Shown here: piece by piece, positions 24,374 through 33,287 of the stretch
How the letters are laid out: every line of letters starts with the position of its first letter
Numbering within the stretch: position 1 is the first letter of the stretch
Source of the DNA: Phycisphaerales bacterium
GTDB lineage: Bacteria; Planctomycetota; Phycisphaerae; UBA1845; Fen-1342
Direction: 5' to 3'
Length of the DNA: 47,871 bases
NCBI GenBank assembly: GCA_022839625.1
Contig: JALHJL010000025.1
Location: forward strand, 1 to 47,871
Notes under the pieces: model-generated
Told to the model about the DNA's origin: nothing
What the model saw: the letters and a program-made list of their open reading frames with translations, nothing else
Databases searched by the model: none
Made by a program: the position numbers and the translations under genes

Positions 24374-25150
24374 TTAGCTGGCGCTCACCTTTCCGCGCGC
24401 CGCGTGGGGCAGGAAGGCCAGCATCTTCTCCATCGTGACGCGCGGGTTGTCGCCCGCCCCGATCGACAGCAACCCCTGGAGGATCATCTCCCGGTTGACC
24501 ATCTCTTCCCCGGAGCGGAGCGAGAGCTTATCGCCGATCGGGCCAGCGACCGCGTTGGCCAGAATCGTCCCGTACATGGTGGCGACGACCGCGACGGCGA
24601 GCATGTGCCCCATGACCTCGATCTCGCCGCCCAGGTGGCCGAACATGCCGATCTGCCCGATCAGCGTCGCGACCAGGCCGTAACCGGGCGCGTAGAGCTT
24701 GATCAGGTCGAAAAACTTCTTGCCGGCCTTGTGGCGTTCCTGCATCGAGAGCAGTTCCATGCGCAGGCTGGTTTCGATCGTTTCAGGAGCCGTGCCGTCG
24801 ACGAGCATCTTCAGGCCTTGGGCCAGGAACTTGTCGTCCAGCTTGCCGATCTCCGATTCTAAGGCGAGCACGCCGTCCCTTCGGCCCTTCTCCGACAGGC
24901 CCACAACCTGCTTGATTACCTCGTCGGGGCTCTTGGCCTTGTGGAACATGAAGCGGCGCACATAACCTGGCACGCACTTGAGCTTGTCCATGGGCATCGC
25001 CATCAGCGCCACGCTGATCGTGCCGCCGAACACCATGACCATGCCCTTTTCCGAATAGAACATGGCCCAGTTCCCCTCCGACGCCCTGTACCCGACGAAC
25101 AGGCACGCCGCGACGCCCAGCAAGCTGCCAATCAGGCTCGCTTTGTCCAC
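24374..25150 (-). CDS. motA: MotA-family stator channel protein
   Basis: 258 residues with four membrane helices: two at the N-terminus ('ASLIGSLLGVAACLFVGY' and 'GMVMVFGGTISVALMAM') and two after the cytoplasmic loop ('LYAPGYGLVATLIGQIGMFG' and 'MLAVAVVATMYGTILANAVAGPI'). This is normal MotA length and topology. The cytoplasmic loop carries charged helices expected to contact a rotor. The start is GTG at 25150 with AGGAGG 9 nt upstream. It forms a two-gene operon with motB. Confidence 0.92.
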   Translation of the reverse strand: MDKASLIGSLLGVAACLFVGYRASEGNWAMFYSEKGMVMVFGGTISVALMAMPMDKLKCVPGYVRRFMFHKAKSPDEVIKQVVGLSEKGRRDGVLALESEIGKLDDKFLAQGLKMLVDGTAPETIETSLRMELLSMQERHKAGKKFFDLIKLYAPGYGLVATLIGQIGMFGHLGGEIEVMGHMLAVAVVATMYGTILANAVAGPIGDKLSLRSGEEMVNREMILQGLLSIGAGDNPRVTMEKMLAFLPHAARGKVSAS

Positions 25151-25344
25151 GCGAACCGACCTCCTGCGGACCCGGCGCGCCGCGGCAGCGCGGCGGGGCA
25201 GAGTCCCAGGGGAGTCATCGGCAAACCCCGCCGGCGGATCGAATATCCACCGGGCGTGCGGGCACCCGATAATGCCGCTATGCTGACGGGTGCGACGATC
25301 CCGGCATCGGCATCTGGTCCGCGTCTCCGCAGCGCGAGGGATGC

Positions 25345-26679
25345 ATGAGCAACGCGAACTTCCGGCAGCGCACCGCGCGGCGTCTGCCCGCTCTTCACTG
25401 GCAAATCCTGATCGGACTGACGCTCGGCGCGACGGCCGGCTTGGTCGCCAACGCCGTCTATCCTGCGCAGCCGGACGGTACGCCGCATGCGGGCCTGACG
25501 TGGGTGGTCCGAAACATCGCGGAGCCCATGGGGCAGATTTTCCTGCGGCTGATCTTCATGGTCGTGCTGCCGCTGGTGTTTTCGGCCTTGGTGCTGGGAG
25601 TCGCGGAGCTGGGCGACGTACGCCGTCTGGGGCGGATCGGGCTCAAGACGTTCCTGTACACCGTCGGGCTATCGATGTGCTCCGTCGTTATCGGGGTCAC
25701 GATGGCAAACGCGATCCGCCCCGGCCTGCGGCTCCCCGAGCAGCAGCGCACGGCCCTGCGGCAGCGCTACGCACCGCAAACCGAGGAGAAGGTGGCGCAG
25801 GCCCAGCAGGCCAAGCCGCTCCGGGAAACGCTGCTCGACGTCATTCCCCGCAACCCGCTTCAGGAGATGGTCGGCGCACTGGACGGCAGCTCGCCCGGCG
25901 GCGGAATGCTGGCCGTCATGTTCTTCGCCGTGTTGTTCGGCATCGCACTCACGCTTGCCCCCGAGCGCACGCAGCCGCTGATTGCCGTGCTGCAAGGAGT
26001 GTATGACACCGTGATGGTCGTGGTGGGGATGGCCATGCGGCTGGCTCCGCTGGGGGTCGCCGGGCTGGTGTTCTCGCTGACCGCGCTGCTGGGCGTCGAT
26101 ATCCTGAAGACGCTCGCGTGGTACGTGCTGACCGTTCTGGCCGGCCTGGCGCTGCACTTCTTCGGCGTCTACTCGATCGTGCTGGGCCTGTTCGCCCGGG
26201 TCAACCCGCTGCGCTTCTTCGGCCGGGCGTCCGAGGCCCTGCTGACGGCGTTCGCGACCTCGTCGTCCAACGCCACGCTGCCGACGACACTGCGCGTCGC
26301 CGAGCAGCGGCTCGGCATCCGCCGCGAAATCTCCAGCTTCGTCCTGACCCTCGGCTCCACCGCCAACCAGAATGGGACCGCGTTGTACGAGGGCATCACC
26401 GTCCTGTTTCTGGCCCAGGTGGTCGGCATCGACCTCACGCTGGGGCAGCAGATCACGGTAGCTGTGCTCGCGATTCTGGCGGGCGTCGGCACGGCCGGCG
26501 TCCCCGGCGGCTCGCTGCCGCTGGTCGTCATGGTGCTGCAAACGGTGGGCGTGCCCGCGGAGGGGATCGGCCTGATCCTCGGCGTGGACCGTCTGCTCGA
26601 CATGTGCCGGACCACGCTCAACGTCGGCGGCGACATCGCGATTGCCGCATGTGTGGACCGCTCGGAGTCGCGCGCGTAG
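25345..26679 (+). CDS. Dicarboxylate/amino acid:cation symporter (DAACS family)
   Basis: 444 residues with about eight membrane helices. Family signatures seen are 'FLRLIFMVVLPLVFSALVLG', the serine-rich re-entrant loop 'AFATSSSNATLPTTL', 'LGSTANQNGTALYEG' and 'AGVPGGSLPLVVMVL'. These are the substrate- and ion-binding elements of GltP/DctA-like transporters, which import glutamate, aspartate or C4-dicarboxylates with sodium or protons. An insertion of about 70 charged residues (roughly 130-200) between helices is longer than in GltP, as in some other marine or planctomycete members. It is transcribed away from motA. Substrate not determined. Confidence 0.93.
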   Translation: MSNANFRQRTARRLPALHWQILIGLTLGATAGLVANAVYPAQPDGTPHAGLTWVVRNIAEPMGQIFLRLIFMVVLPLVFSALVLGVAELGDVRRLGRIGLKTFLYTVGLSMCSVVIGVTMANAIRPGLRLPEQQRTALRQRYAPQTEEKVAQAQQAKPLRETLLDVIPRNPLQEMVGALDGSSPGGGMLAVMFFAVLFGIALTLAPERTQPLIAVLQGVYDTVMVVVGMAMRLAPLGVAGLVFSLTALLGVDILKTLAWYVLTVLAGLALHFFGVYSIVLGLFARVNPLRFFGRASEALLTAFATSSSNATLPTTLRVAEQRLGIRREISSFVLTLGSTANQNGTALYEGITVLFLAQVVGIDLTLGQQITVAVLAILAGVGTAGVPGGSLPLVVMVLQTVGVPAEGIGLILGVDRLLDMCRTTLNVGGDIAIAACVDRSESRA

Positions 26680-26873
26680 GGCTGGACCTGCTCCCGCTCC
26701 CGCGCGCCTGGCAGCCGCCGTCCGCATCTGCCCGTCGGGGCTCGCCCCTTGGGCGGCCCCTGTTTCGCGCCGTAACTCCTCGGGGTCGCAGTCTTGCCCG
26801 GGCGCATCGTTGTGCGAGCCCCGGCATCGTGGATAATGCCAGCACACTGCTCAAGGCCGTGGAGGAGCGACTC

Positions 26874-27599
26874 ATGTCCGGACCACCGCTGCCGCCGTTG
26901 CCGCCCGACTACTACCAGCCGTCCAGCTATGCTGCCCTGCGCGAGCCGCCGCGCACCGGCATGGCCATTGCCGCCCTGGTGTGCGGCATCGTCGGCATCA
27001 CAGTCTGCATGCCGGTCGGGATCGTCGGGCTGATCCTGGGGATCATCGCCACCACGCGGGCCAGCCGCGAACCCGAGCGTTACGGCGGCAAGGGGCTGGC
27101 GATCGCCGGGATTTGCACGGGCGGCGTGAGCCTCCTGATGATCCCAGTGATCGCCCTGATGATCTCGATGCTGCTCCCGTCGCTGGCCCGGGCGCGCGAG
27201 ATCGCCAAGCGGGCAGTGGACGCGTCCAACCTGCGCGGCATCGGGCAGGCCATGCTCGTCTACGCGCATGACAACGACCACCAGTTCCCGCCGGACTTCC
27301 AGGCCTTGCTTGATGACGGCAGCATCACGGCGCAGCAACTGACCGACCCGTCCTCGGCCAATCTGCCGCCGCGATGCGATTACTACTACGTGGTCGGCCT
27401 GACGAGCGACGACCCCGCCGACTGGATCGTCGCCTACTGCGACCCGGCGAACCACGGCGGCGAAGGCGCCAACATCCTGTACGTGGATGGGCGCGTCGAG
27501 TTTGTAAAGGAGCCGGGCTTCACGCAGAAGATCGAGGGATTCCAGGAAAACTACGAGAAGAGTCGCGGCCAGCCGCCGCCGATCACTCCGCCCTACTGA
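26874..27599 (+). CDS. DUF4190-type membrane protein with a prepilin-like C-terminal region
   Basis: 241 residues from the ATG at 26874, preceded by GGAGGAG. A proline-rich N-terminus leads to two membrane helices ('GMAIAALVCGIVGITVCMPV' and 'GLAIAGICTGGVSLLMIPVI') flanking 'RASREPERYGGKGLA', the usual DUF4190 pattern. A further hydrophobic stretch and 'LPSLARAREIAKRAVDASNL' lead into 'QAMLVYAHDNDHQFPPD' and 'NILYVDGRVEFV', sequences typical of planctomycete DUF1559-like prepilin C-terminal regions. The combination suggests a membrane-anchored surface protein. Its role is unknown. The LOG-family gene follows after 13 nt. Confidence 0.8.
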   Translation: MSGPPLPPLPPDYYQPSSYAALREPPRTGMAIAALVCGIVGITVCMPVGIVGLILGIIATTRASREPERYGGKGLAIAGICTGGVSLLMIPVIALMISMLLPSLARAREIAKRAVDASNLRGIGQAMLVYAHDNDHQFPPDFQALLDDGSITAQQLTDPSSANLPPRCDYYYVVGLTSDDPADWIVAYCDPANHGGEGANILYVDGRVEFVKEPGFTQKIEGFQENYEKSRGQPPPITPPY

Positions 27600-27612
27600 T
27601 CCGGAGGCCACG

Positions 27613-28206
27613 GTGAAGTCCACGGTCGTGACGGTGTTTGGCAGCTCGGCGCCCGCCGCCCTCAGCCCGCCCTACCAGCTCGCCCTTGAGCTTGGCCGCG
27701 CCATCGCGGAAGCCGGCTGGGTGCTGTGCAATGGCGGGTATGGCGGAACGATGGAGGCGGCGGCACGCGGCGCCGCGGAGGCGGGGGGCCACACCATCGG
27801 CGTCACGTGCTCCGCACTGCGCTGGCGTGGCGGCGCCAACCGCTACATCAAGCAGGAAGTCCCCACGTTCGACCTGCTTGCGCGGCTCAACACGCTCGTG
27901 CGGCTGGGCGATGCCTACGTCGTGCTGCCGGGCGGTACCGGCACATTGCTCGAGCTCGCGCTGGTTTGGGAGCTGCTGAACAAAGCGGGGCTGAAGCGCT
28001 CCGCACCGCTCATAGTGCTCGGCGACCACTGGGCTCCGCTGCTCGAAATCGTCCGTCGCGAGCAGCCGGACGCGATCGAGCCGGCGACGGCCCTGCGCGT
28101 CGCGGAGGTGATCGAGGTCATACGGCGGTCCCGCGCCGCCCGCAGCCCTGGCGAGACCAATGAAGTCCTCGGAAGCTCGGGCGAGGCGGAGCCGGTTGGT
28201 CTGTAA
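27613..28206 (+). CDS. LOG-family protein (TIGR00725/00730-like)
   Basis: 197 residues, starting at the GTG at 27613 with GGAGG 6 nt upstream. It has the Rossmann-like start 'VTVFGSSAP', 'CNGGYGGTMEAAARGA' and the family signature 'LPGGTGTLLELALVWE'. LOG proteins bind nucleotide-type ligands, and some release cytokinin-like bases from nucleoside monophosphates; older annotations as lysine decarboxylase are unreliable. The substrate here cannot be assigned. The last 25 residues are poorly conserved. Confidence 0.9.
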   Translation: MKSTVVTVFGSSAPAALSPPYQLALELGRAIAEAGWVLCNGGYGGTMEAAARGAAEAGGHTIGVTCSALRWRGGANRYIKQEVPTFDLLARLNTLVRLGDAYVVLPGGTGTLLELALVWELLNKAGLKRSAPLIVLGDHWAPLLEIVRREQPDAIEPATALRVAEVIEVIRRSRAARSPGETNEVLGSSGEAEPVGL

Positions 28207-28922
28207 CCGGTTGAGCAGGGTCGGGGAGCCGGCGACTGACTGGCGGTGGGCTGGACGGCGCGGATGGGACATCGCGGTAGCGTGTGTCACGGATCAGGCA
28301 AGGGCGCCGGGAGCTTGGGCGCAGGCGACTGCGGTCGTTGGGTGGTCAGACACATCCGTGCTCCTCGCCCAGCAAACCCAGCGCTCCCGTGTTACGCCGC
28401 AACCGCTCCCCGCTGTTCCGGCTGACCGGCCAGCTTGGTCGAGAAATCCAAGAACCAAGGAACCCGCCCCGGGTCCCGCCGCCCGAAACGAGCCGCGCGC
28501 GGGGAAGCCCTCCCGCCCCCGCGCAACCGCACTACGCCACGAAGCTCATAAGAACGCAACCGGCTCGGCCCCAAGTGGACGCACTTGACCTGTGCGGTCC
28601 AAGAGACCATACTACGAGAGTGAGGCCGCAGGCGAGCGCGGCGCAAGGGGCATGTCGAACACCGCCGTTCCCGTTCGACGTCCAAGCAGTTCAGCCGACA
28701 GCGACCTTTTGTGCGGTCCCTCTGGGTTTGTCCCAGCGGCGGCGAGTGCGCGCCGGGGGGCGAACCTTCGCGGACAGGCGGCGCCTCGTGAGCGCCGTGA
28801 GAGTGCGGAGGCAGGGCATGCCGCACGGGCAGGACACTTCAAGTCGCAGCTTGCCGCTCTCCAACCCGAGCCCCCAGGTTCCGACGACTGCCCGCGCGCA
28901 CGCGGAGCCAAGGAGAACCACC
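28207..28922. other. Long intergenic region and leader before the envelope cluster
   Basis: 716 nt without a supported gene. Frames are open here, including one continuous with the lpoB-like gene from 28284, but they lack ribosome-binding sites and recognisable protein sequence. The region holds one good promoter candidate at 28585-28613, so the last 300 nt are probably a long mRNA leader. A small hairpin, ctggg/cccag, lies at 28722-28736. No known riboswitch was recognised. Confidence 0.6.
28585..28613 (+). promoter_or_regulatory. Sigma-70-type promoter candidate for the envelope cluster
   Basis: TTGACC (28585-28590) is followed after exactly 17 nt by CATACT (28608-28613), five and four matches respectively to the vegetative consensus. 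It lies about 310 nt before the lpoB-like ATG and is the best promoter-like match I found in this spacer. Confidence 0.5.
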
Positions 28923-29549
28923 ATGCAGGGACCGATACGTTGGGCGACGCATCACCGGCACCTCGTGGAGTACGCAGGGCGCGCAGCCGTGTTGCTCGCA
29001 GTCCTGGCCGTATGCGGATGCGCCGGCCGTACCGCGCGCATCGACCCGGACGAAGAGGACGATGCGCTGATCGGCGTCGTGGGCAGCAAGGACTTTCGAA
29101 GCGTCTGCTTCCAGATTGCCCAGTCCCTGATTCGCATTCCTCCGATTCAGAACGCGGCCAGTCCGCCGACCGTCGCGTTCACCCACGTGGTCAATGCCAG
29201 CGACGAGTTGTTCAGCACGGACGATTTCCTGTACAAGATGCGCACCGAGCTGATCAAGAACGCGGGGCACAAGCTGACCTTCCTCGACCGGGACATCGTC
29301 GATGCGATTCTCGACGAGCGGGAGTTGAAGGACGCGGGGCAAGTGACCCGCAGCAGCAATGAGCCGTTGGGAGGCTTCGATTACGCCCTCACGGGACGCA
29401 TCGAGAGCATTCGCCGGACGCGCGGGCGCGAACAAACTGTGTATATGCGTCTGTCGTTCCGCCTGACGAATGCCACGACCAGCGCAATCGTGTGGGAGGA
29501 CGACTACGAGCTCAAGAAGTACCGTCGGGCAGGCGTCTACGATCGTTGA
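28923..29549 (+). CDS. LpoB-like lipoprotein (penicillin-binding protein activator family)
   Basis: 208 residues from the ATG at 28923, which has AAGGAGA about 7 nt upstream. A signal peptide ends in a lipobox-like 'AVCGCAG' with C33 as the probable lipidated residue. The body has 'VVGSKDFRSVCFQIAQSLIR', 'DELFSTDDFLYKMRTELIK', 'FLDRDIVDAILDERELKDAGQ' and 'FDYALTGRIESI', matching the COG3417/LpoB fold. In E. coli LpoB is an outer-membrane lipoprotein that reaches through the wall to activate PBP1B. The next two genes are also the usual companions of LpoB in proteobacteria, which supports the call. Its partner synthase is not encoded in this window. Confidence 0.85.
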   Translation: MQGPIRWATHHRHLVEYAGRAAVLLAVLAVCGCAGRTARIDPDEEDDALIGVVGSKDFRSVCFQIAQSLIRIPPIQNAASPPTVAFTHVVNASDELFSTDDFLYKMRTELIKNAGHKLTFLDRDIVDAILDERELKDAGQVTRSSNEPLGGFDYALTGRIESIRRTRGREQTVYMRLSFRLTNATTSAIVWEDDYELKKYRRAGVYDR

Positions 29550-29577
29550 AACGGGGGAGGTGCAGAGGGTGAGGCAC

Positions 29578-31008
29578 ATGGACAGCCGGACAGGGTTGAT
29601 GCGGGGACTGGGCCTGGTAGCGCTCGGTGTTCTGGCGGGGTGCGCGCAGCGGACGGTGACGCTCGTGCCCGGCAACCCGCTCGACATCCCCGAGAGCGCC
29701 GTCGTGAGAGATCCGGACGACAACAACTACATCCTGACGCGCATGGAATTCGCGCGCCTGGCGATGATGCTGGGAGCCTACGACCGCGCCGCGGTCAGGC
29801 TGCGCGAGGCCGTGGACCAATTGGACGTGCAGCGCGCCAACACTGCGGCCGCCTTGGGAAGCGAGGCGCACAAATACTACAAAGGCGAAAGCTACGAACG
29901 CGCCATGCTGTACTTCTACCTGGGATATGCGGCGTACTATCGGGGAGAGTACAACGACGCGCGCATCTGCCTGGAGCGGGCGTTGTCCGCCGACCGGGAG
30001 GCCGTCGTCAAACCGACTACGCCGACCACCTACGGCGAGGACTTCGGGCTGGCCTACTACTGGCTTGCCAAGACCTATCTGCGTCTCGGCCAGCGGGACA
30101 GCGCGCGGATCGCGTTTCAGAAGGCCGCGCAGGAGCCGGAACGCCGGGCGAAAGTCACGGAACTCAAGAAGGACCTCGGCACGGCCCGGCGGATGGCCGC
30201 GCGCCGCCTGGACGGGGAACGTTGGGCGCTGCGCACGTTTCACGACCCGAATAAGCCGGCCCTGTACGTCGGCGAGATGGCGGACCTGACCGCGGCGCCG
30301 ACCGACTCCGGGGTCTTCCAGCACGTGGGTGACGACCCCGGAGGATCTTCGGGCGCGGCGCGCTGTGCCGCCGGCCGCACCGAGCTGTTCGATGACGGCT
30401 TTCAGGAGCAAGTCAACACGACTCTCACGATCGAGCTGGGACGGGGGCCCTTCAAGAACCTCACTGGGTTGCACGGCTCGCGCACGGAAATCACGCGTGC
30501 GTTCGTCCTGCCGCACACGGTGCAAGTCTACATCGACGATCGGCACGCGGGCACGGCAATCCCGCTCCTGGACATGTGGGACCAGGCCGCCACACAGGAC
30601 CGCATCGTGGAGAAGGACCTCGCCCAGGCGACCAAGGCGGTCCTGAAGGAAGTCCTCAGCCACGCGCCCTACGCGGGCTTCGTCGCCGGCTACTGGGACG
30701 TCTCCGGCGACGCGCGCTGCTGGGCGTCCCTGCCGGGGCGGGTGCACGTGTTCGCTGCCCGGCTGCCGCCCGGGACGCATACGGTTCGGCTGGAGATGGC
30801 GGACGCCGCGGGCAACCCGCTGCCGCGCTGGACGGCCACGTACCACGGCATCCATGTGCCGCCGGCCGGCGAGACCTGTGTCCTGCTCAATCCGGTCTAC
30901 GATGCCGACAACGTGCTGCCAGGCGCGCAGCGCAAGGCTGCCTTTGCGGCGGGCGCCCGGCCGGTGAGCGAGGATGTGCTGGTGTCGATGCCCCGTCGCG
31001 CGTACTAG
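29578..31008 (+). CDS. COG3014-like lipoprotein with TPR-like helices
   Basis: 476 residues from the ATG at 29578; a GTG 9 nt upstream is an alternative. The lipobox 'LAGC' gives C22 as the lipidation site. Residues about 50-225 form TPR-like helix pairs, including 'SYERAMLYFYLGYAAYYRGEYNDARICLERAL' in two parts and 'GLAYYWLAKTYLRLGQRDSARIAFQKA'. The C-terminal half is probably beta-rich, with 'GRGPFKNLTGLHG' and 'LPPGTHTVRLEMADAAGN'. This length and layout fit the COG3014 family that lies beside LpoB and YcfL homologues in proteobacteria. It is a probable periplasm-facing outer-membrane lipoprotein. Molecular function unknown. Confidence 0.8.
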   Translation: MDSRTGLMRGLGLVALGVLAGCAQRTVTLVPGNPLDIPESAVVRDPDDNNYILTRMEFARLAMMLGAYDRAAVRLREAVDQLDVQRANTAAALGSEAHKYYKGESYERAMLYFYLGYAAYYRGEYNDARICLERALSADREAVVKPTTPTTYGEDFGLAYYWLAKTYLRLGQRDSARIAFQKAAQEPERRAKVTELKKDLGTARRMAARRLDGERWALRTFHDPNKPALYVGEMADLTAAPTDSGVFQHVGDDPGGSSGAARCAAGRTELFDDGFQEQVNTTLTIELGRGPFKNLTGLHGSRTEITRAFVLPHTVQVYIDDRHAGTAIPLLDMWDQAATQDRIVEKDLAQATKAVLKEVLSHAPYAGFVAGYWDVSGDARCWASLPGRVHVFAARLPPGTHTVRLEMADAAGNPLPRWTATYHGIHVPPAGETCVLLNPVYDADNVLPGAQRKAAFAAGARPVSEDVLVSMPRRAY

Positions 31009-31046
31009 GGACGGTTAACGAGCGAAGACCACGCAAGGAGAATCGG

Positions 31047-31442
31047 ATGACACGGATCGTGTGGCTCGTGAGCGGTCTGGCGGCCCTGCTGGCCGGCTGC
31101 CAGGCCAACCCGAAGGTCATGGATGTACATCACCGGATCCTGTTCCAGGACAGCAACCTCGCGCGCCTGATCGGCGTGGAACGGCAGAGCGCAGATCGGA
31201 TCGCGGGCGACCTCCTGCGGGTCCGGACTGATCTCAGGAACAACACGAAGTGCGATCTTTGGATTGACATCCAAATGGTCTGGAAAGACCACCAGGGCTA
31301 TGAACTCTACCGGACGAACTGGGCTCCTTACATGCTGGCCGCCCGTTTCGTGACCAAGCACGAGGTCGCCAGCCTGTCGGCTGAACCATCGGACTACGAG
31401 CTGCGCGTCCGTCGGCCCGCCAAGACCATCGAGGCGGATTAG
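31047..31442 (+). CDS. YcfL-like lipoprotein (DUF1425)
   Basis: 131 residues. AAGGAG (31035-31040) lies 6 nt before the ATG. The lipobox 'LAGC' gives lipidated C18. The sequence 'LLRVRTDLRNNTKCDLWIDIQMVWKDHQGYEL' in part is characteristic of the DUF1425/YcfL immunoglobulin-like fold: a conserved 'RTDLRNNT' strand followed by a 'WKDHQG' turn. In E. coli ycfL lies directly next to lpoB. The three-gene grouping here (LpoB, COG3014, YcfL) supports a shared role at the outer membrane. Its biochemical role is not known. Confidence 0.85.
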   Translation: MTRIVWLVSGLAALLAGCQANPKVMDVHHRILFQDSNLARLIGVERQSADRIAGDLLRVRTDLRNNTKCDLWIDIQMVWKDHQGYELYRTNWAPYMLAARFVTKHEVASLSAEPSDYELRVRRPAKTIEAD

Positions 31443-31530
31443 GTGTCCCGAGTGCCGGATGGGACCTTCGGCCGGTTCGACCGGAGCTCAACGCGGGCGC
31501 GGGACGACCGGGCGCTACGAGGAGGAAACC

Positions 31531-31995
31531 ATGGTCTGCAAGTTGAAGCTGCCATACTTCGCGATCGCGGCCGCGCTCATGTTCCTGTCGAGCGCGTGTG
31601 AGACCCCGTATCGGCCGGTTCCCTACGTGGCGAAGCCGCGCACCGCGCCCGTTCAGCTCATCTGTCACGACGCCGTGGGTCATGTGCGCGGGAGCCGGCC
31701 GTGGGTGCTGGGCGGCACCTGCTGTTGCACGCCGACGCGCGCGAATTACGAGTTGCACCGGTCGGACGGGACGATCGACGCCGCCCTGTCGTATGACGAG
31801 TACCTTGGCCTGTATCGGACCCGTGGGATCACGACCGACCTGGACCACCGTGCGTGTGGAAACCTCTGTGCCAACGGCCCCCACGTCGTGCTGGGGGGCA
31901 AGTGCATGTCCACCCCGGTGCCGGGCACGGCCTTCTACGAGCGCGTCACGTACGGTCCGCATGAGCCCGCCGGCTGGTCCGCCGAGCCGCCCTAG
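31531..31995 (+). CDS. Small cysteine-rich exported protein (putative lipoprotein)
   Basis: 154 residues from the ATG at 31531, preceded by GGAGG. The signal peptide ends in 'LSSAC', so C23 may be lipidated, though the lipobox is imperfect. The mature part has about eight cysteines and an internal repeat: 'WVLGGTCCCTPT' and 'VVLGGKCMSTPV'. These suggest disulfides or metal binding. I do not recognise a family. It sits between the YcfL-like gene and the proton-channel unit on the same strand, so a role in the same envelope complex is possible. Confidence 0.75.
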   Translation: MVCKLKLPYFAIAAALMFLSSACETPYRPVPYVAKPRTAPVQLICHDAVGHVRGSRPWVLGGTCCCTPTRANYELHRSDGTIDAALSYDEYLGLYRTRGITTDLDHRACGNLCANGPHVVLGGKCMSTPVPGTAFYERVTYGPHEPAGWSAEPP

Positions 31996-32087
31996 CAGCC
32001 GCGGCCCCGCCGGATTGTCTCCCGCGCCGGTAACTGGCGGGCACCGGCGACGGTCAGCTCCCTCGGCCGCCGACGTGGAGTGAAGCG

Positions 32088-33248
32088 GTGCGCTACTCGA
32101 TGCCGCAGTTGTCAGCCTTCGCGGTAATCGCGGTGGTTCTGACCGCGTTGGCCCTGCTTGGGCTGCGCGGGCTGGTGGAGCCGGCTCTCGTCGCATTGGG
32201 ACTGCCGGCCCTCGCGACGGCCACCCGCGCCTTTTTCTTCGAGCGCAGCGTCGTCCAATGGTGCACCCTGGCCGTGTTCTTTTTCGCGGTCACGGTGCTG
32301 GCCGCGCGCCTGATGCAGCACCTGGCGCTGCAACGCAGTCTGCGGGCGACCGCTGAAGACGGCGCCACGGACAGCCTTCCCGCGGTCCGCGTCGCGCGCC
32401 TCCTGCGAGAACGTCTTGAGCAGACCCACGCCCGGCTGACCAGCGACGGCCCCCGGGCCGCCTTCGCGCGGGCCCAGGAGCTGGACCGCCGCGATGAGGA
32501 CGAACTGGAACAGGTTTACACCCTGCTCGGCAGCGTGGTCCAGGTGATGCTGGCCCTCGGGTTCCTCGGGACGGTGTGGGGAATCAGCCGGTCCATGTTC
32601 GGCTCCTTCAGCCACCTTTCGGACGCGGCACCCGAGCAGATCGGCGCGGGCCTCAAACAGTTCACGAGCGCCCTCAGCACGGCCCTGGACACGACGGTGT
32701 TGGCGCTGGTGTGCGGGATTCTCACCAGTGTCGCCCTCACGGCGATGCGTTGGGCCGAGGTAGGCGGGCTCGGCGCAGTGACCGAGCTCGTGCGCCGCCG
32801 GTTCAACCTGGGCGCCAACGAGCAACCGGACCCGGCGGCACAGATGGCCGCGGAATTGCAGGCGGTCGCCGCAGCGGGTGTGAAGCAGTTGCGGGACTTC
32901 GCCGGGGCCGCCCTGGACGCCTACCAGCAGAAGGTCAGCGAGCTGACGCGACGGCACGTCGAGGGGCTGACCGAGCAAATGGCGCGGACCCTGGGCGAGC
33001 AAGCCCGGGCGGAATGGCAACTCGGGCTCGGCAACCTCCGACAGGAGTTGAATACCCGGCTGGACGACGCCGGTGCCGCGCTCGAGGCGCAGAGCAAGGG
33101 CCTGCGCAAGGAACTCGCGGAAGGGCTGGCCCGGGTGGAACAGGGGCTGGGCCGTATCCCGGAAATCTCCATCCGTTACCCCCAAACGGCGGCCCAGGCC
33201 GAACCGGACGGCCAAGGCACACGGCTGCCCGCGGACCCGATGGAGTAG
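32088..33248 (+). CDS. MotA/TolQ/ExbB-type proton channel with long coiled-coil tail
   Basis: 386 residues; GTG start at 32088 with GGAG 7 nt upstream. Helices: about 7-30, 52-76, 145-168 ('LLGSVVQVMLALGFLGTVWGI') and 195-216 ('ALSTALDTTVLALVCGIL'). The last two carry the MotA_ExbB signature, including the small-residue and threonine positions that line the ion path in TolQ/ExbB. Residues about 245-370 are a charged, heptad-rich helix predicted to form a cytoplasmic coiled coil, a tail longer than in TolQ or ExbB. Together with the next two genes it would form a proton-driven membrane engine. ZorA of Zorya defence has a similar tail, but the other Zorya genes are absent. Confidence 0.85.
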   Translation: MRYSMPQLSAFAVIAVVLTALALLGLRGLVEPALVALGLPALATATRAFFFERSVVQWCTLAVFFFAVTVLAARLMQHLALQRSLRATAEDGATDSLPAVRVARLLRERLEQTHARLTSDGPRAAFARAQELDRRDEDELEQVYTLLGSVVQVMLALGFLGTVWGISRSMFGSFSHLSDAAPEQIGAGLKQFTSALSTALDTTVLALVCGILTSVALTAMRWAEVGGLGAVTELVRRRFNLGANEQPDPAAQMAAELQAVAAAGVKQLRDFAGAALDAYQQKVSELTRRHVEGLTEQMARTLGEQARAEWQLGLGNLRQELNTRLDDAGAALEAQSKGLRKELAEGLARVEQGLGRIPEISIRYPQTAAQAEPDGQGTRLPADPME

Positions 33249-33287
33249 TGCGGGCGCTGTGCGCGGCCCGGCGGCGGCGGACGAATC

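Noticed and set aside
28284..28922. N-terminal extension or separate gene upstream of the LpoB-like protein
   Set aside because: No ribosome-binding site or motif. The ATG at 28923 has a strong site and begins a proper lipoprotein signal peptide.
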